The notes: generated by a model from the sequence alone, not told the origin. 64,000 bases of DNA from Rhodococcus sp. IEGM 1381 (GCF_030056795.1 NZ_JASHKQ010000001.1:248001-312000), one strand, 5' to 3'; counted from the stretch's first letter, positions 44,097-54,720 are shown. Made by a program: numbers and translations.

Positions 44097-45986
44097 ATGA
44101 CTGTCGGGGTTGCACCGGCCCGCAGAACTGCTTCTGCCGTCGGAGAAATCGTTCTCGGTGTGATCGTTGCTGTCGTGGTGGCGACGGTCGGGTTGTATGC
44201 CTTCTCACTGGTTCAATGGCCGGCGTTCAACTCGTCCAACGTCACTCGCGCCCTGACAACCCTGGGCCAGGTAGTAGCTGCGGCACTGTTCGCCACGTCG
44301 ACATACCTGTATCGAATCCGCAAGTGGCCGTGGATCGCTCGACTTGCGGCGTGGGTCGGTCTGTCCGGATTCGTCACCGTCACCCTCGGCATGCCCTTGG
44401 CGGCAACCAAGCTGTACCTGTTCGGTATCTCGGTCGACCAGGAATTCCGTACCGAATACCTGACGCGCCTGACCGATTCGGCGTCGTTGCGCGACATGAC
44501 GTACACCGACATCCCGCCGTTCTACCCCGCCGGGTGGTTCTGGCTCGGCGGACGGGTCGGCAACGTGTTGGGCATGGACGGGTGGGAAGTATTCAAGCCC
44601 TACGCAATCGGGCTGCTCGCCGTCACATCGGTGGTCGCATTCGTGCTGTGGAAGGCACTGATTCGCAGCGACTGGGCCGTCGCCGTCAGTGCCGTCACCA
44701 CTGCACTCGTCGTCGCCTACGCCTCCCCCGAGGCATACAGCGCCGTCATCGTGTTGCTGTTCGCCCCTGCTCTTTTGCTGGCATGGGGTGCGTTGCACAG
44801 AAAAGCGGCCGGCGGGTGGGGCGCGGCGGCAGGCACCGGCCTCTTCCTCGGAGTGGCCGCGACGTTTTACACCCTGTACCTGGGTCTGGCCGCGTTCACC
44901 GTGGTGCTCATGGCCCTGTTTGCCGCCGTTCTCTCGTATCGCGAGCGCAAGACCTGGAACGTACTGGTGCCCATCGCGATCAAGGTCGCCGCGATCGCCG
45001 CCATTTCCGGCGTCATCGCCGCGACCGTGTGGCTGCCGTACCTGATCGACTTCCTGCGCGGCGCGCCGTCGACGTCGGGCACAGCCCTGCACTACCTGCC
45101 CGAAGCCGGTGCGACACTTCCCTTCCCGATGTTCGAGTTCTCGATGTCGGGTGCGCTGTGCCTGATCGGCACGGTATGGCTGGCAGTGCGCTTCTCCTCC
45201 TCGCGCCGAGCGCAGGCACTCGGCGTCGGCGTCGTCTCGATCTACCTGTGGACACTGCTGTCCATGGCCGCCACGGCCGCAGGCACCACGTTGCTTTCCT
45301 TCCGACTCGAAGCGGTCTTGATCGTATTACTGGGCAGCGCAGGCGTTTTCGGCTTTCTCGAAGGTAGTCACGCGATCTACCAGGCCATCAACGAGCCGCC
45401 CAAGTTCCGTATCGCCGCCGTCGCAGTGGCGATCATCGGTGCCATGGCCTTCGCGCAGAACATCCCCCAGGTACTGCAAAGCGAGATCACCGTCGCCTAC
45501 TCCGACACCGACGGTGACGGCAACCGCGCCGACATGCGCCCACCGAGCGCGGTCTCGTACTACCGCGAGGTCGACGACGCCCTCACCGAGCAGACCGGTC
45601 GACCGCGCGACGACACCGTCGTACTGACGGCGGACACCTCGTTCCTCAGCTACTACCCGTACTTCGGTTTCCAAGGACTGACCTCGCACTACGCCAACCC
45701 GTTGGCGCAATTCGATCAGCGAGCCGCCGCCATCGAGCAGTGGACCGAGCTCGAGACACCCGATCAATTGGTCGACGCACTGGACACCAGCCAGTGGCGC
45801 GCACCGGACGCCTTCCTGTTCCGACGCGGTGCCGACGGCTACACCCTGCGCCTGGCCGAGGACGTCTACCCCAACGACCCCAACGTGCGCCGCTACACCG
45901 TGACCTTCCCCGAAGCACTGTTCGAGGATCCACGCTTCACCGTGACCGACATCGGACCCTTCGCGCTGGTGGTACGCACTGCTTGA
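44097..45986 (+). CDS. aftA: Arabinofuranosyltransferase AftA
   Basis: A 629-residue GT-C membrane enzyme with about eleven segments and a C-terminal soluble domain (from about 470). The conserved first loop contains SVDQEFRTEYLTRLTD and IPPFYPAGWFWLGGR, the AftA signature. It places the first arabinofuranose residues on galactan from decaprenyl-phosphoryl-arabinose, priming for the Emb proteins. It lies four bases after dprE2, in one operon. Confidence 0.92.
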   Translation: MTVGVAPARRTASAVGEIVLGVIVAVVVATVGLYAFSLVQWPAFNSSNVTRALTTLGQVVAAALFATSTYLYRIRKWPWIARLAAWVGLSGFVTVTLGMPLAATKLYLFGISVDQEFRTEYLTRLTDSASLRDMTYTDIPPFYPAGWFWLGGRVGNVLGMDGWEVFKPYAIGLLAVTSVVAFVLWKALIRSDWAVAVSAVTTALVVAYASPEAYSAVIVLLFAPALLLAWGALHRKAAGGWGAAAGTGLFLGVAATFYTLYLGLAAFTVVLMALFAAVLSYRERKTWNVLVPIAIKVAAIAAISGVIAATVWLPYLIDFLRGAPSTSGTALHYLPEAGATLPFPMFEFSMSGALCLIGTVWLAVRFSSSRRAQALGVGVVSIYLWTLLSMAATAAGTTLLSFRLEAVLIVLLGSAGVFGFLEGSHAIYQAINEPPKFRIAAVAVAIIGAMAFAQNIPQVLQSEITVAYSDTDGDGNRADMRPPSAVSYYREVDDALTEQTGRPRDDTVVLTADTSFLSYYPYFGFQGLTSHYANPLAQFDQRAAAIEQWTELETPDQLVDALDTSQWRAPDAFLFRRGADGYTLRLAEDVYPNDPNVRRYTVTFPEALFEDPRFTVTDIGPFALVVRTA

Positions 45987-46045
45987 CGTGTGACCCAGGT
46001 CGTTCTAGTTTTCGCCTACCGTGATCTTTCTGTAACCTCGACGCG

Positions 46046-47815
46046 ATGACCACCCACGACCAGAGCGTTCTCGAGCGGCAGCCGACCACGGCACCCTCGC
46101 GGCACGCAGGCGTCGGGCGTGGTGACGTCGTGGCGGCAGTCGGATTTCTCGTCGCCGCCGTGTACGTCCTGCAGGGTCAGTGGCGCAATCTTTCGGGCGG
46201 CTACCTGTACAACAGCGGCCAGGACCAGACGATGTGGGAGTGGTTCTTCTCCGTTGCCGCCCATGCCGTCGCGCATCTGGACAACCCACTGTCGAGTGAC
46301 CTGCAGAATTACCCACTCGGAGTGAATCTGATGGCGAACACGGCGATGTTCGGCATTTCGATTCCGCTGGCCCCGATCACGTTGCTCTTCGGACCGACCG
46401 TCACCTGGGCAATCGCCCTCACCGCCGGCCTCGCCGGAACCTCTTTCGCCTGGTACTGGCTGTTCTCGCGTCAGCTGAACGCCTCCAAGGGCGCGGCCGC
46501 GATCGGCGGTGCGCTGTGCGGCTTCGCGCCCGGTGCAATCTCCCACGCCAATGGCCACCCCAACTTCGTGGTGCTGTTCTTGCTCCCCGTCATCGCGATG
46601 CTGGTCACGCGCATCGCCCACGGCGGCGGAACCACCAAGAACACCGTCGGACTCGGCTTGATCGTCGCGCTGCAGATCCTGCTCGGCGAGGAGCCGCTGC
46701 TGATCTTTGCGATGTCGTTCGCCATCTTCGCCGTCGTCTACTACGTGTCCCGGCCCCGTTTGCTGTGGCCGGCTGTTCGCAATGCCGTGCCCCGGCTCGC
46801 TGTCTCCGCGAGTATCGCGCTGGCGATCGTTGCGCTTCCGCTGTGGTGGCAGTTCTTCGGACCGCAGTCGTACTCCTTCCTCGAACACGGACCGATGGGC
46901 AACGACGCCAAGGCCCTGTTCCAGTTCCCGACGCAGTCGATAGGTGGCGTCGCGACTCCGGGGCAGAACGTTCGCATCAACGCCACCGAGGAGAACGCGT
47001 ACTTCGGTTGGCCGCTGCTGGTGCTGTGCCTGGTGGCGGCGTTGTGGATGTGGCGCGTCGCCTGCGCCCGTGCCGCCGCGGCGACCGCCGTCGTCATGAG
47101 TGTGCTCTCGCTCGGTGCGACGCTGATGATCGGTAAGAACGACACCGGCGTCACCCTGCCGTGGACGAAGCTCGCCGAGTATCCACTCGTCGAATCCGTC
47201 CTCGAGACCCGGTTCGCATTGGGCGCGGTACCTGCGCTGGCATTACTGCTCGTGCTGGCCACCGATCGGACCTTCCGTAACGGGCTGCGCCCATTACCTG
47301 CGTTCTGGATAGCCGGACTCGCCCTCGCACTCGTTCCGCTGATCCCGACGCCGCTGGTCGCCGTCGACAAGTCTCCGACGCCGGAGTTCTTCGCCGACGG
47401 AGAGTGGCAGAACTACGTCGACGACGGTTCCGTTGTCACCGTCCCCTTGCCACGGCCCGAGGACGCGCGTCCGCTGCGCTGGCAGATGGACGCCGACATG
47501 GGCTTCAAGCTGGCCGCCGGATACTTCGTCGGACCGAGCGATCAAGAGGAGAAGATTGCCAAGTACGGAGCCGTCGACCGGCCGACGGCCCTGTTGCTGG
47601 GCTCGGTGTACGACCAAGGCACTGTCCCGGAGATAACCGACGATCAACGCGCGCAGGCCGTCGAGGATCTGACGTTCTGGGAGGCGGACGTCGTCGTACT
47701 GCCGCCCAGCACGCGAACCGTTGCACTGCGCACCACCGTCACCGAACTGCTCGGTGTCCAGCCGAAGTACACCGGCGACGTGTGGGTGTGGGATGTGCGG
47801 ACGCTCGTCCAATAG
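46046..47815 (+). CDS. GT-C-like polytopic membrane protein of unknown specificity
   Basis: A 589-residue protein with about eleven membrane segments (30-430) and a C-terminal soluble domain (440-589, EWQNYVDDGSVVTVPLPRPED to DVWVWDVRT). The first extracytoplasmic loop contains YNSGQDQTMWEWFF, with acids suited to a GT-C catalytic site. It is inserted between aftA and emb, a position that is empty in M. tuberculosis. A polyprenyl-sugar-dependent glycosyltransferase is the best guess. ATG 46046; ends one base before the first emb start codon. Confidence 0.65.
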   Translation: MTTHDQSVLERQPTTAPSRHAGVGRGDVVAAVGFLVAAVYVLQGQWRNLSGGYLYNSGQDQTMWEWFFSVAAHAVAHLDNPLSSDLQNYPLGVNLMANTAMFGISIPLAPITLLFGPTVTWAIALTAGLAGTSFAWYWLFSRQLNASKGAAAIGGALCGFAPGAISHANGHPNFVVLFLLPVIAMLVTRIAHGGGTTKNTVGLGLIVALQILLGEEPLLIFAMSFAIFAVVYYVSRPRLLWPAVRNAVPRLAVSASIALAIVALPLWWQFFGPQSYSFLEHGPMGNDAKALFQFPTQSIGGVATPGQNVRINATEENAYFGWPLLVLCLVAALWMWRVACARAAAATAVVMSVLSLGATLMIGKNDTGVTLPWTKLAEYPLVESVLETRFALGAVPALALLLVLATDRTFRNGLRPLPAFWIAGLALALVPLIPTPLVAVDKSPTPEFFADGEWQNYVDDGSVVTVPLPRPEDARPLRWQMDADMGFKLAAGYFVGPSDQEEKIAKYGAVDRPTALLLGSVYDQGTVPEITDDQRAQAVEDLTFWEADVVVLPPSTRTVALRTTVTELLGVQPKYTGDVWVWDVRTLVQ

Positions 47816-47816
47816 C

Positions 47817-50800
47817 ATGTCCGGCGTGCCCGACACCGCTCCGAACCTCAAGACCTCCCGGCTGATAGCGATCGTCACCGGCATCATCGGTGCGGTTCTG
47901 GCCATCGCGACTCCCCTGCTGCCGGTTCAGCAGGACGTCGCCACCCTCTCGTGGCCGCAGAGCTCGTTCGGCAGCGTCAACGCCCCGCTGGTGAGCTACT
48001 CGCCCGTCGACCTCGAGGCAACCGTTCCGTGCAGCGCGGCCACTGCTCTCACCGACGGCGGCACGCTGGTCTCCACCGCACCCATCGCGGCGGCAAAAAC
48101 CGAGCAGAAGGCACTGATCGTTCGGGTCGACGACGGCCTACTGCAGGTGCTGCTGCGCGATCGAGTTCTCGCCGAGGCACCCATCGACGAGCTGAGCGGT
48201 AACTGCGCGCTGACAGTGTCGTCGAACGCCACCCGCACGGTCGTCGACCTCGACGGCGAAGCGAACACCGTGGACGGGGACATCCGGCCGCAGGTCGTCG
48301 GCGTCTTCACCGATCTCACGGCACCGGTCGAAGGCCTGAACGTGCGCGTGGACATCGACTCGCGCTATTCCTCCGCTCCGACGACGTTCAAGTTGCTGGC
48401 GATGATCGTCGGCGCACTCGCTGTCATCGCCTCCCTGTTCGCGCTGCATCGGCTCGACGGCATGGACGGACGACGCCACCGACGATTCCTTCCCTCGCGC
48501 TGGAAGTCCGTTACCGGCGTCGACACAGTCGTGGTGGGTGTTCTGGTGCTGTGGCACTTCATCGGGGCGAACACCTCCGACGACGGCTACCTGCTCAACA
48601 TGGCCCGCGTCTCCGAACATGCCGGCTACATGGCCAACTACTTCCGCTGGTTCGGCGTCCCTGAAGCGCCGTTCGGCATGCCGTACTACGACATGCTCGC
48701 TGCTCTCGCCAAGGTCAGCACCGCCAGCATCTGGATGCGCCTGCCCGCCACCATCGCAGCGCTGCTGTGCTGGCTGGTCATCAGCCGAGAAGTGATCCCT
48801 CGCCTCGGTCGCGCGGTGATGACCAACCGCGTCGCGCTGTGGACCGCGGGGCTGGTGTTCCTCGCCTTCTGGCTGCCCTACGACAACGGACTGCGCCCGG
48901 AACCGATCATCGCTCTCGGCGCACTGCTCACGTGGTGCTCGATCGAACGCGCCATCGCCACCGGACGACTGCTGCCCGCCGCCATCGGCACCCTGATCGC
49001 CGCGTTCTCGCTCGCCGCCGGACCCACGGGATTGATCGCCGTCGCTGCTCTGCTCGCCGGGCTGCGCCCATTGGTGATTATCGTGGTCAAGCGAGCGCGT
49101 GAGGTGGGCCTGCTCGCCGTTCTCGCGCCGCTGATGGCGTCGGGACTGGCGGTGGTGATCGCGATCTTCGCCGACCAGACGCTGAGCACCGTGCTCGAAG
49201 CGACCCGAGTGCGCTCGGCCATCGGACCGAACGTGCCGTGGTTCGAAGAACGCGTGCGCTGGGACGCATTGATGACCATCTCACCCGACGGCTCGCTCGC
49301 CCGACGGTTCGGCATGTTCGCGATGCTGCTGTGCATCGTCGTGTGCATCGCGGTGATGCTCCGCAAGAACGGACGCATCCCCGGCACGGCCACCGGGCCG
49401 TCGCGTCGGATACTCGGAATCATCTTGGGCGCATTGGCTTTGATGATGTTCACTCCCACCAAGTGGACCCACCACTTCGGTGTCTACGCCGGCCTCGCGG
49501 CGTCGCTGGCCGCATTGGCGGCAGTGGCCGTCACCTCAGCGACCGTGCGATCTCCGCGCAACAGAACCCTGTTCACTGCCGCGGTTCTGTTCATGACGGC
49601 GGTGGCGTTCACCAGCTCCAACGGTTGGTGGTACGTGTCGAGTTACGGAATTCCGTGGTTCGACAAGCCGCCGTCCATTGCCGGCAAGGGCTTTTCGACG
49701 ATCCTGCTCGGCCTGACGGTTCTGACGCTGCTCTACGCCGCCTACCAACACGTCCGAATGCCCTATCGCAGAACAGAACCCACCACTCGACGCCGATTCG
49801 CGGCGTCCGCTCTGACCGTCGTCGCCGGCGTCGTCGTCGCCTTCGAGGTGCTCTCCTTCGCCAAAGGTGCTGTGGCGCAATACCCGGCGTACTCCACCGC
49901 CCGCTCGAACTTCTCGGCGCTCGCCGGTAACTCGTGCGGACTCGCCGGCGACGTGCAGGTGGAAACCGACGTCAACGGCTCGGTGCTACAACCGATCGAT
50001 CCCGCGGCGGACGCACTCGGAGCGGGCGGTAGTACCGGATTCACGCCCGGCGGCGTCGCCCAAGATCTGACCGCAGACTCCGAGGACACGGCGCAGGGCA
50101 GCGCCAACTCCATCCGGCCCGAGGACTCCGAACAGAGCGCGGCGGCAACGTCGTCGAACTCTGCGGGCACCTCCGGCGGTACCAACGAGAACGTCGGAAT
50201 CAACGGCAGCGCAGTCGCCCTGCCCTTCGGCTTGAATCCTGCGACCACTCCGGTGCTGGGTAGCTTCGGTGCCACCGAGCCTGCATCACTGACCTCCGGT
50301 TGGTACCAGCTCTCCGACACCGACCGCGGCGACCTGATCGGCATCGCCGCCGCAGGCCGAATCCGATCGGTGGACAAGGACGGCATCGTCACCCCCGGCC
50401 AACGCGTCGAACTCGAATACGGCCGCCGCGACAGTAGCGACGTGCAGGCACTGGGCCGCGTGACGCCTCTCGATATCGGCCCGTCGCCGTCGTGGCGCAA
50501 TCTCCGGGTCCCGATGAGCGATCTACCGGCCGAGGCAGACGTGGTTCGCATCGTCGCCGAGGACAACGATCTGGCCGGAGATCAGTGGCTTGCCGTCACC
50601 CCGCCGCGCGTCCCGAAGACACAGACGCTGAACTCGCTAGTCGGATCGACCGATCCGGTGTTGCTGGACTGGGCCGTCGGACTGGCGTTCCCGTGCCAGC
50701 GACCGTTCGATCATCGGGACGGCGTCGCCGAGGTGCCGAAGTACCGGATTCTGCCCGACCGCACAGGGGCCGAATCCACCAACGCCTGGCAGGACTCGAT

Positions 50801-51002
50801 CGGCGGTGGCCCACTCGGCTGGACCGAACTGCTCCTCGGGGCGCAGACGCTGCCGTCGTATCTTGCCGACGATTACGCCCGAGACTGGGGATCGATCGAG
50901 AGATACATGCCACTCGATCCTGACGCGGCGACGGCCGAGATCGCCGTCGAGCAGCAGCCTCGGTCGGGAGCGGCCAGCGACGGACCGATGAAAACAGACT
51001 GA
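47817..51002 (+). CDS. emb: Arabinosyltransferase Emb, first paralogue
   Basis: A 1061-residue GT-C enzyme. An N-terminal extracytoplasmic domain (about 30-200), membrane segments from 205, the catalytic DDX motif NTSDDGYLLNMARV with Asp255-Asp256, GYMANYFRWFG, WMRLPATIAALLCWLVISR, and two C-terminal carbohydrate-binding regions (PFGLNPATTPVLGSF onwards, ending with the RPFDHRDGVAEVPKYR segment). It extends arabinan from decaprenyl-phosphoryl-arabinose. The WMRLPAT segment leans towards EmbA-like proteins. Start ATG 47817, one base after the previous stop. Confidence 0.93.
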   Translation: MSGVPDTAPNLKTSRLIAIVTGIIGAVLAIATPLLPVQQDVATLSWPQSSFGSVNAPLVSYSPVDLEATVPCSAATALTDGGTLVSTAPIAAAKTEQKALIVRVDDGLLQVLLRDRVLAEAPIDELSGNCALTVSSNATRTVVDLDGEANTVDGDIRPQVVGVFTDLTAPVEGLNVRVDIDSRYSSAPTTFKLLAMIVGALAVIASLFALHRLDGMDGRRHRRFLPSRWKSVTGVDTVVVGVLVLWHFIGANTSDDGYLLNMARVSEHAGYMANYFRWFGVPEAPFGMPYYDMLAALAKVSTASIWMRLPATIAALLCWLVISREVIPRLGRAVMTNRVALWTAGLVFLAFWLPYDNGLRPEPIIALGALLTWCSIERAIATGRLLPAAIGTLIAAFSLAAGPTGLIAVAALLAGLRPLVIIVVKRAREVGLLAVLAPLMASGLAVVIAIFADQTLSTVLEATRVRSAIGPNVPWFEERVRWDALMTISPDGSLARRFGMFAMLLCIVVCIAVMLRKNGRIPGTATGPSRRILGIILGALALMMFTPTKWTHHFGVYAGLAASLAALAAVAVTSATVRSPRNRTLFTAAVLFMTAVAFTSSNGWWYVSSYGIPWFDKPPSIAGKGFSTILLGLTVLTLLYAAYQHVRMPYRRTEPTTRRRFAASALTVVAGVVVAFEVLSFAKGAVAQYPAYSTARSNFSALAGNSCGLAGDVQVETDVNGSVLQPIDPAADALGAGGSTGFTPGGVAQDLTADSEDTAQGSANSIRPEDSEQSAAATSSNSAGTSGGTNENVGINGSAVALPFGLNPATTPVLGSFGATEPASLTSGWYQLSDTDRGDLIGIAAAGRIRSVDKDGIVTPGQRVELEYGRRDSSDVQALGRVTPLDIGPSPSWRNLRVPMSDLPAEADVVRIVAEDNDLAGDQWLAVTPPRVPKTQTLNSLVGSTDPVLLDWAVGLAFPCQRPFDHRDGVAEVPKYRILPDRTGAESTNAWQDSIGGGPLGWTELLLGAQTLPSYLADDYARDWGSIERYMPLDPDAATAEIAVEQQPRSGAASDGPMKTD

Positions 51003-51077
51003 GGTCCCGTTTTTTGGAGGGTTACGGGGACGGTGCCTGTGTGACCTCTTCGTCACGCTCGCATAACATCGACTCTC

Positions 51078-54000
51078 GTGCCCGACGTCGTGACAGATTC
51101 ATCAGCTGGTCCCCCTGTCCCCGCTCCTCTGCGAGCCTCGGACGAACTTCGTGCTCAGGTACGAATTCCCCGGCTGATCGCCATGGTGGCCGGCGTGCTC
51201 GGTGTTTTGTTCGCACTGATTACCCCGTTCGCGCCTGTCACGCAGACCACAGCCACCATCGCGTGGCCGCAGAACGGGCTCCTGCAGGACGTGGACGCCC
51301 CGCTGGTGTCTCAGGCACCGGTGAGCCTCACTGCGACCCTGCCGTGCTCTGCTGTTGCCGCACTCCCCGCGTCGGGTGGGCTGCTGTTGGCGACGGCGCC
51401 CCCGCAGGGTGAGGGCGCTGCACTGAACAGTTTGTTCGTGCGCGTCGGCGAATCGAACGTCGACGTCCTCGATCGCAACGTCGTGGTCGCGACGGCACCT
51501 CGCGCCGACGTCCAGAGCACTCGCTGCGCGGCTATCGAAATCACCTCGAACGATCAGTACACCTCGGCAGCCTTCACCGGATTGACCGACGATGAGGGCC
51601 AGCCTCTGCAAGGCCGGCTCGACGGCGATTTGCGCCCCCAGGTCGTCGGCATCTTCAGCGATCTGAGCGGCGCGGCGCCCGCGGACATGTCCGTCACCGT
51701 CGACGTCGACTCCCGCTTCTCGTCGTCGCCGACCTTGCTCAAGTCGCTGATCATGATCCTGGCGATCGCCTGCACCGCGCTGGCCATCGGTGCACTCGGA
51801 CGACTCGACGGCACCGATCGCCGCGCACACCGCCGCTTCTTTCCGTCCCACTGGTGGAAGTTCACCGGTGTCGACGTCACCGTCCTCGGTGTTCTGGTGG
51901 GGTGGCATTTCGTCGGTGCCAACACCTCCGACGACGGCTACCTGCTCACGATGGCCCGCGCAGCCGACCACTCCGGGTACATGGCCAACTACTTCCGCTG
52001 GTTCGGCGTACCCGAAGCACCGTTCGGCTGGTACTACGACGTGCTCGCCGTCTTCGCCAAGATCTCGACAGCAAGCCCGTGGATGCGACTGCCCGCCCTC
52101 ATTGCCGGCGTTCTGTGCTGGATGGTGATCAGCCGCGAGGTGGTTCCGCGCCTCGGGCGCGCAGTACGCAAGTCCAACGTCGCGCTGTGGACCGGCGGAT
52201 TGGTGTTCCTCGCCTTCTGGCTCCCGTACAACAACGGACTGCGCCCCGAACCGATCGTCGCCCTCGGCGCACTGCTCACCTGGTGCTCGGTGGAGCGTTC
52301 CATCGCCACCGGCCGGTTACTGCCCGCCGCCGCAGCATGTCTCATCGGAGCCTTCACCCTTGCCGCCGCTCCCACCGGATTGATGTGTGTGGCAGCACTT
52401 CTCGCCGGTGCCCGGCCCATTGCGCGGATCGTCGTCCGACGCCACCGTCAGGTCGGCACCCTCGCCCTGCTGGCACCGTTGGCCGCGGCCGGTGTGCTCG
52501 TCCTCGTCGTGGTCTTCGCCGACCAGACGTACGCAACAGTCATCGAGTCCACCCGAGTTCGGACCATCATCGGCCCCAACGAGGCCTGGTACCAGGACTT
52601 CCTGCGGTACTACTACCTTTTCGTCCAGACCGTCGACGGCTCCGTCGCACGCCGCTTCGCGTTCCTGACGATGCTCCTGTGCCTGTTCACGACGCTGTTC
52701 GTGCTGCTGCGACGTCGCCGCATCCCCGGCATTGCGAACGGCCCGGCCTGGCGTCTGCTCGGCGTCGTGCTCGGCACCATCTTCTTCATGATGTTCAACC
52801 CCACCAAGTGGACTCACCACTTCGGTTCCTACGCCGGAATCGCCGGTGGGCTCGCCGCCCTGACAGCCGTGGCCGTCTCGGCCAGCGCCCTGCGTTCGCG
52901 GCGCAACCGCTCACTGTTCGCAGCGGGGCTGATGTTCGTTCTCGCACTGTCGTTCTCGGGCATCAACGGCTACTGGTACGTCTCGAGCTACGGCGTGCCG
53001 TGGTTCGACAAGACGGTGTCACTGGGTGGCAACGAATCGGGCACCCTCTTCCTGATCCTCTTCGGACTGGTCCTTGCCGTTGCGGCCTTCCAGTACCTGC
53101 GCGAGGGATACGCTCCGCCACAGCCGAAGCCGACGTCGGCGCGCGGAAAACGCATCCGAAAGTTCGCTGCCGCACCACTGACCGTCATTGCCGGAATCAT
53201 GGTGCTGTTCGAGGTGCTCTCGCTCGTCAAGGGTGCCGTCTCGCAGTACCCCGCCTACTCGCTCGCACGCTCGAATGTGCAATCGGTCCTGGGTAATTCG
53301 TGCGGCCTCGCCAACGATGTGCTCGTCGAGTCCAACCCCAACGCAGGCATGCTCAGCCCGTTGCCGGGCGAGTTCGATGCCGTCGCAGGCCCGCTCGGCG
53401 GATCGAGCTCCACCCTGCGCAACTTCACGGCCAACGGTATTCCCAGTGACCTCAGCGCCGATGCTGTGGAAGTCAAACCAGGACAGGGTAATACCGACCA
53501 ACAGGCCGTCGGACCCGCCTTCGAGGAAGGCCAGAGTTCCGGTACCGCAGGTGGCACCGGCGTCGTCGGCGTCAACGGCTCGAACGCAGCGCTGCCCTTC
53601 GGCCTCGACCCCGCCACCACCCCGGTACTCGGCTCGTACCAGGAGGGCATCCAGGAACCCGCGTCGGCCACGTCGAGCTGGTACCAACTGCCCGCTCGTA
53701 GCGACGACGCGCCTCTGGTCGTCTTCTCCGCAGCCGGACGCATCTGGTCGTACGACGACACCGGAGCCCTCACCTACGGACAGTCACTGCTGCTCGAATA
53801 CGGCAAGCGTCAGCCCGACGGAACCGTCCAGGCCGAGGGCACCTTCCTCCCCCGCGACATCGGACCGGCACCCTCGTGGCGCAACCTCCGAATCCCGTTG
53901 GCGGACATCGCACCTGACGCCGACGCCGTCCGCATCGTCGCCAACGACCCCAACCTCACCGGCGACCAATGGCTCGCATTCACCCCGCCGCGAGTTCCGG

Positions 54001-54395
54001 TGATGGACAACCTGAACACCATGATCGGCAGCGAGCAGCCCGTTCTGCTCGACTGGGCCGTCGGACTTCAGTTCCCGTGCCAGCGACCCTTCGACCACCG
54101 ATACGGCGTCGCCGAGGTGCCCGGATACCGCATCCTCCCCGACCGCCCACTCGCCGTCAGCTCCACCGACACCTGGCAATCGGGCGAGAACGGCGGACCA
54201 CTGGGCTGGTCCGAACTGCTCGCCAAGCCCATCACCGTCCCCACCTACCTGAAAAACGACTGGGCCAGGGACTGGGGATCACTCGAACGCTACGAGCAGT
54301 ACTACCCGAGCGCTGTGCCCGCCGACGTCGACACCGCCGACGTCACCCGATCGGGTTGGTACAAGGACGGCGAACTGCGAGTTTTCGAGGACTGA
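51078..54395 (+). CDS. emb: Arabinosyltransferase Emb, second paralogue
   Basis: A 1105-residue homologue of the preceding protein, from a tandem duplication. DDX is Asp285-Asp286 in NTSDDGYLLTMARAADHSGYMANYFRWFGVPEAPFGWYYD, the region that in EmbB contains the ethambutol-resistance residue 306 (here Met). WMRLPALIAGVLCWMVISR, GLRPEPIVALGALLTWCSVE and PTKWTHHFGSYAG follow; the C-terminal lectin-like domain ends with RPFDHRYGVAEVPGYRI. The WYYD segment leans to EmbB/EmbC. Start GTG 51078; a 75-base gap follows the first emb. Likely last gene of the dprE1 operon. Confidence 0.93.
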   Translation: MPDVVTDSSAGPPVPAPLRASDELRAQVRIPRLIAMVAGVLGVLFALITPFAPVTQTTATIAWPQNGLLQDVDAPLVSQAPVSLTATLPCSAVAALPASGGLLLATAPPQGEGAALNSLFVRVGESNVDVLDRNVVVATAPRADVQSTRCAAIEITSNDQYTSAAFTGLTDDEGQPLQGRLDGDLRPQVVGIFSDLSGAAPADMSVTVDVDSRFSSSPTLLKSLIMILAIACTALAIGALGRLDGTDRRAHRRFFPSHWWKFTGVDVTVLGVLVGWHFVGANTSDDGYLLTMARAADHSGYMANYFRWFGVPEAPFGWYYDVLAVFAKISTASPWMRLPALIAGVLCWMVISREVVPRLGRAVRKSNVALWTGGLVFLAFWLPYNNGLRPEPIVALGALLTWCSVERSIATGRLLPAAAACLIGAFTLAAAPTGLMCVAALLAGARPIARIVVRRHRQVGTLALLAPLAAAGVLVLVVVFADQTYATVIESTRVRTIIGPNEAWYQDFLRYYYLFVQTVDGSVARRFAFLTMLLCLFTTLFVLLRRRRIPGIANGPAWRLLGVVLGTIFFMMFNPTKWTHHFGSYAGIAGGLAALTAVAVSASALRSRRNRSLFAAGLMFVLALSFSGINGYWYVSSYGVPWFDKTVSLGGNESGTLFLILFGLVLAVAAFQYLREGYAPPQPKPTSARGKRIRKFAAAPLTVIAGIMVLFEVLSLVKGAVSQYPAYSLARSNVQSVLGNSCGLANDVLVESNPNAGMLSPLPGEFDAVAGPLGGSSSTLRNFTANGIPSDLSADAVEVKPGQGNTDQQAVGPAFEEGQSSGTAGGTGVVGVNGSNAALPFGLDPATTPVLGSYQEGIQEPASATSSWYQLPARSDDAPLVVFSAAGRIWSYDDTGALTYGQSLLLEYGKRQPDGTVQAEGTFLPRDIGPAPSWRNLRIPLADIAPDADAVRIVANDPNLTGDQWLAFTPPRVPVMDNLNTMIGSEQPVLLDWAVGLQFPCQRPFDHRYGVAEVPGYRILPDRPLAVSSTDTWQSGENGGPLGWSELLAKPITVPTYLKNDWARDWGSLERYEQYYPSAVPADVDTADVTRSGWYKDGELRVFED

Positions 54396-54417
54396 CCGCC
54401 CGCCCCCCCGCTCCGCG

Positions 54418-54464
54418 TCAATGGACCCCTGCACACGTCTCGACCGTGCAGGGGTCCATTCACG
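54418..54464. terminator. Palindromic repeat copy 1, emb terminator candidate
   Basis: AATGGACCCCTGCAC and GTGCAGGGGTCCATT form perfect 15-base arms around 12 bases containing ACGTCT, 25 bases after the emb stop. It belongs to the family repeated at 54480, 55680 and 55744. Confidence 0.7.
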
Positions 54465-54479
54465 TTCGGCCCGTCGTGG

Positions 54480-54526
54480 GTCAATGGACCGTTGCATACG
54501 TCTGAGCGCGTCAATGGTCCATTCAC
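54480..54526. repeat. Palindromic repeat copy 2
   Basis: AATGGACC ... GGTCCATT with the internal motif TTGCATACGTCTGA. The arms are eight bases with partial extension inward. It sits 195 bases upstream of the AbiEi-like gene. The remainder of this 325-base gap holds nothing I can name. Confidence 0.65.
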
Positions 54527-54720
54527 CCTCCGGTGGGGCAACGACTGCAAACGCTCGCCTACCCTTCGCGAGGCCGCCTTAGCATCCAACTCCGACAGCG
54601 ACGTCCGGCTCGCGACCGGTAGCAGCCGATCCATCCACAGACTCGTCGGCTATCCACAGACACCCGGCGACAGCGTCGAAACGCGACGAACGTGTCGTTG
54701 CCGAATTCCATTCTTCGGGC

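Noticed and set aside
47721..47816. N-terminal extension of the first emb gene
   Set aside because: It overlaps the preceding membrane-protein gene and reads as a Cys/Ser-rich shadow; the Emb N-terminus begins at ATG 47817.
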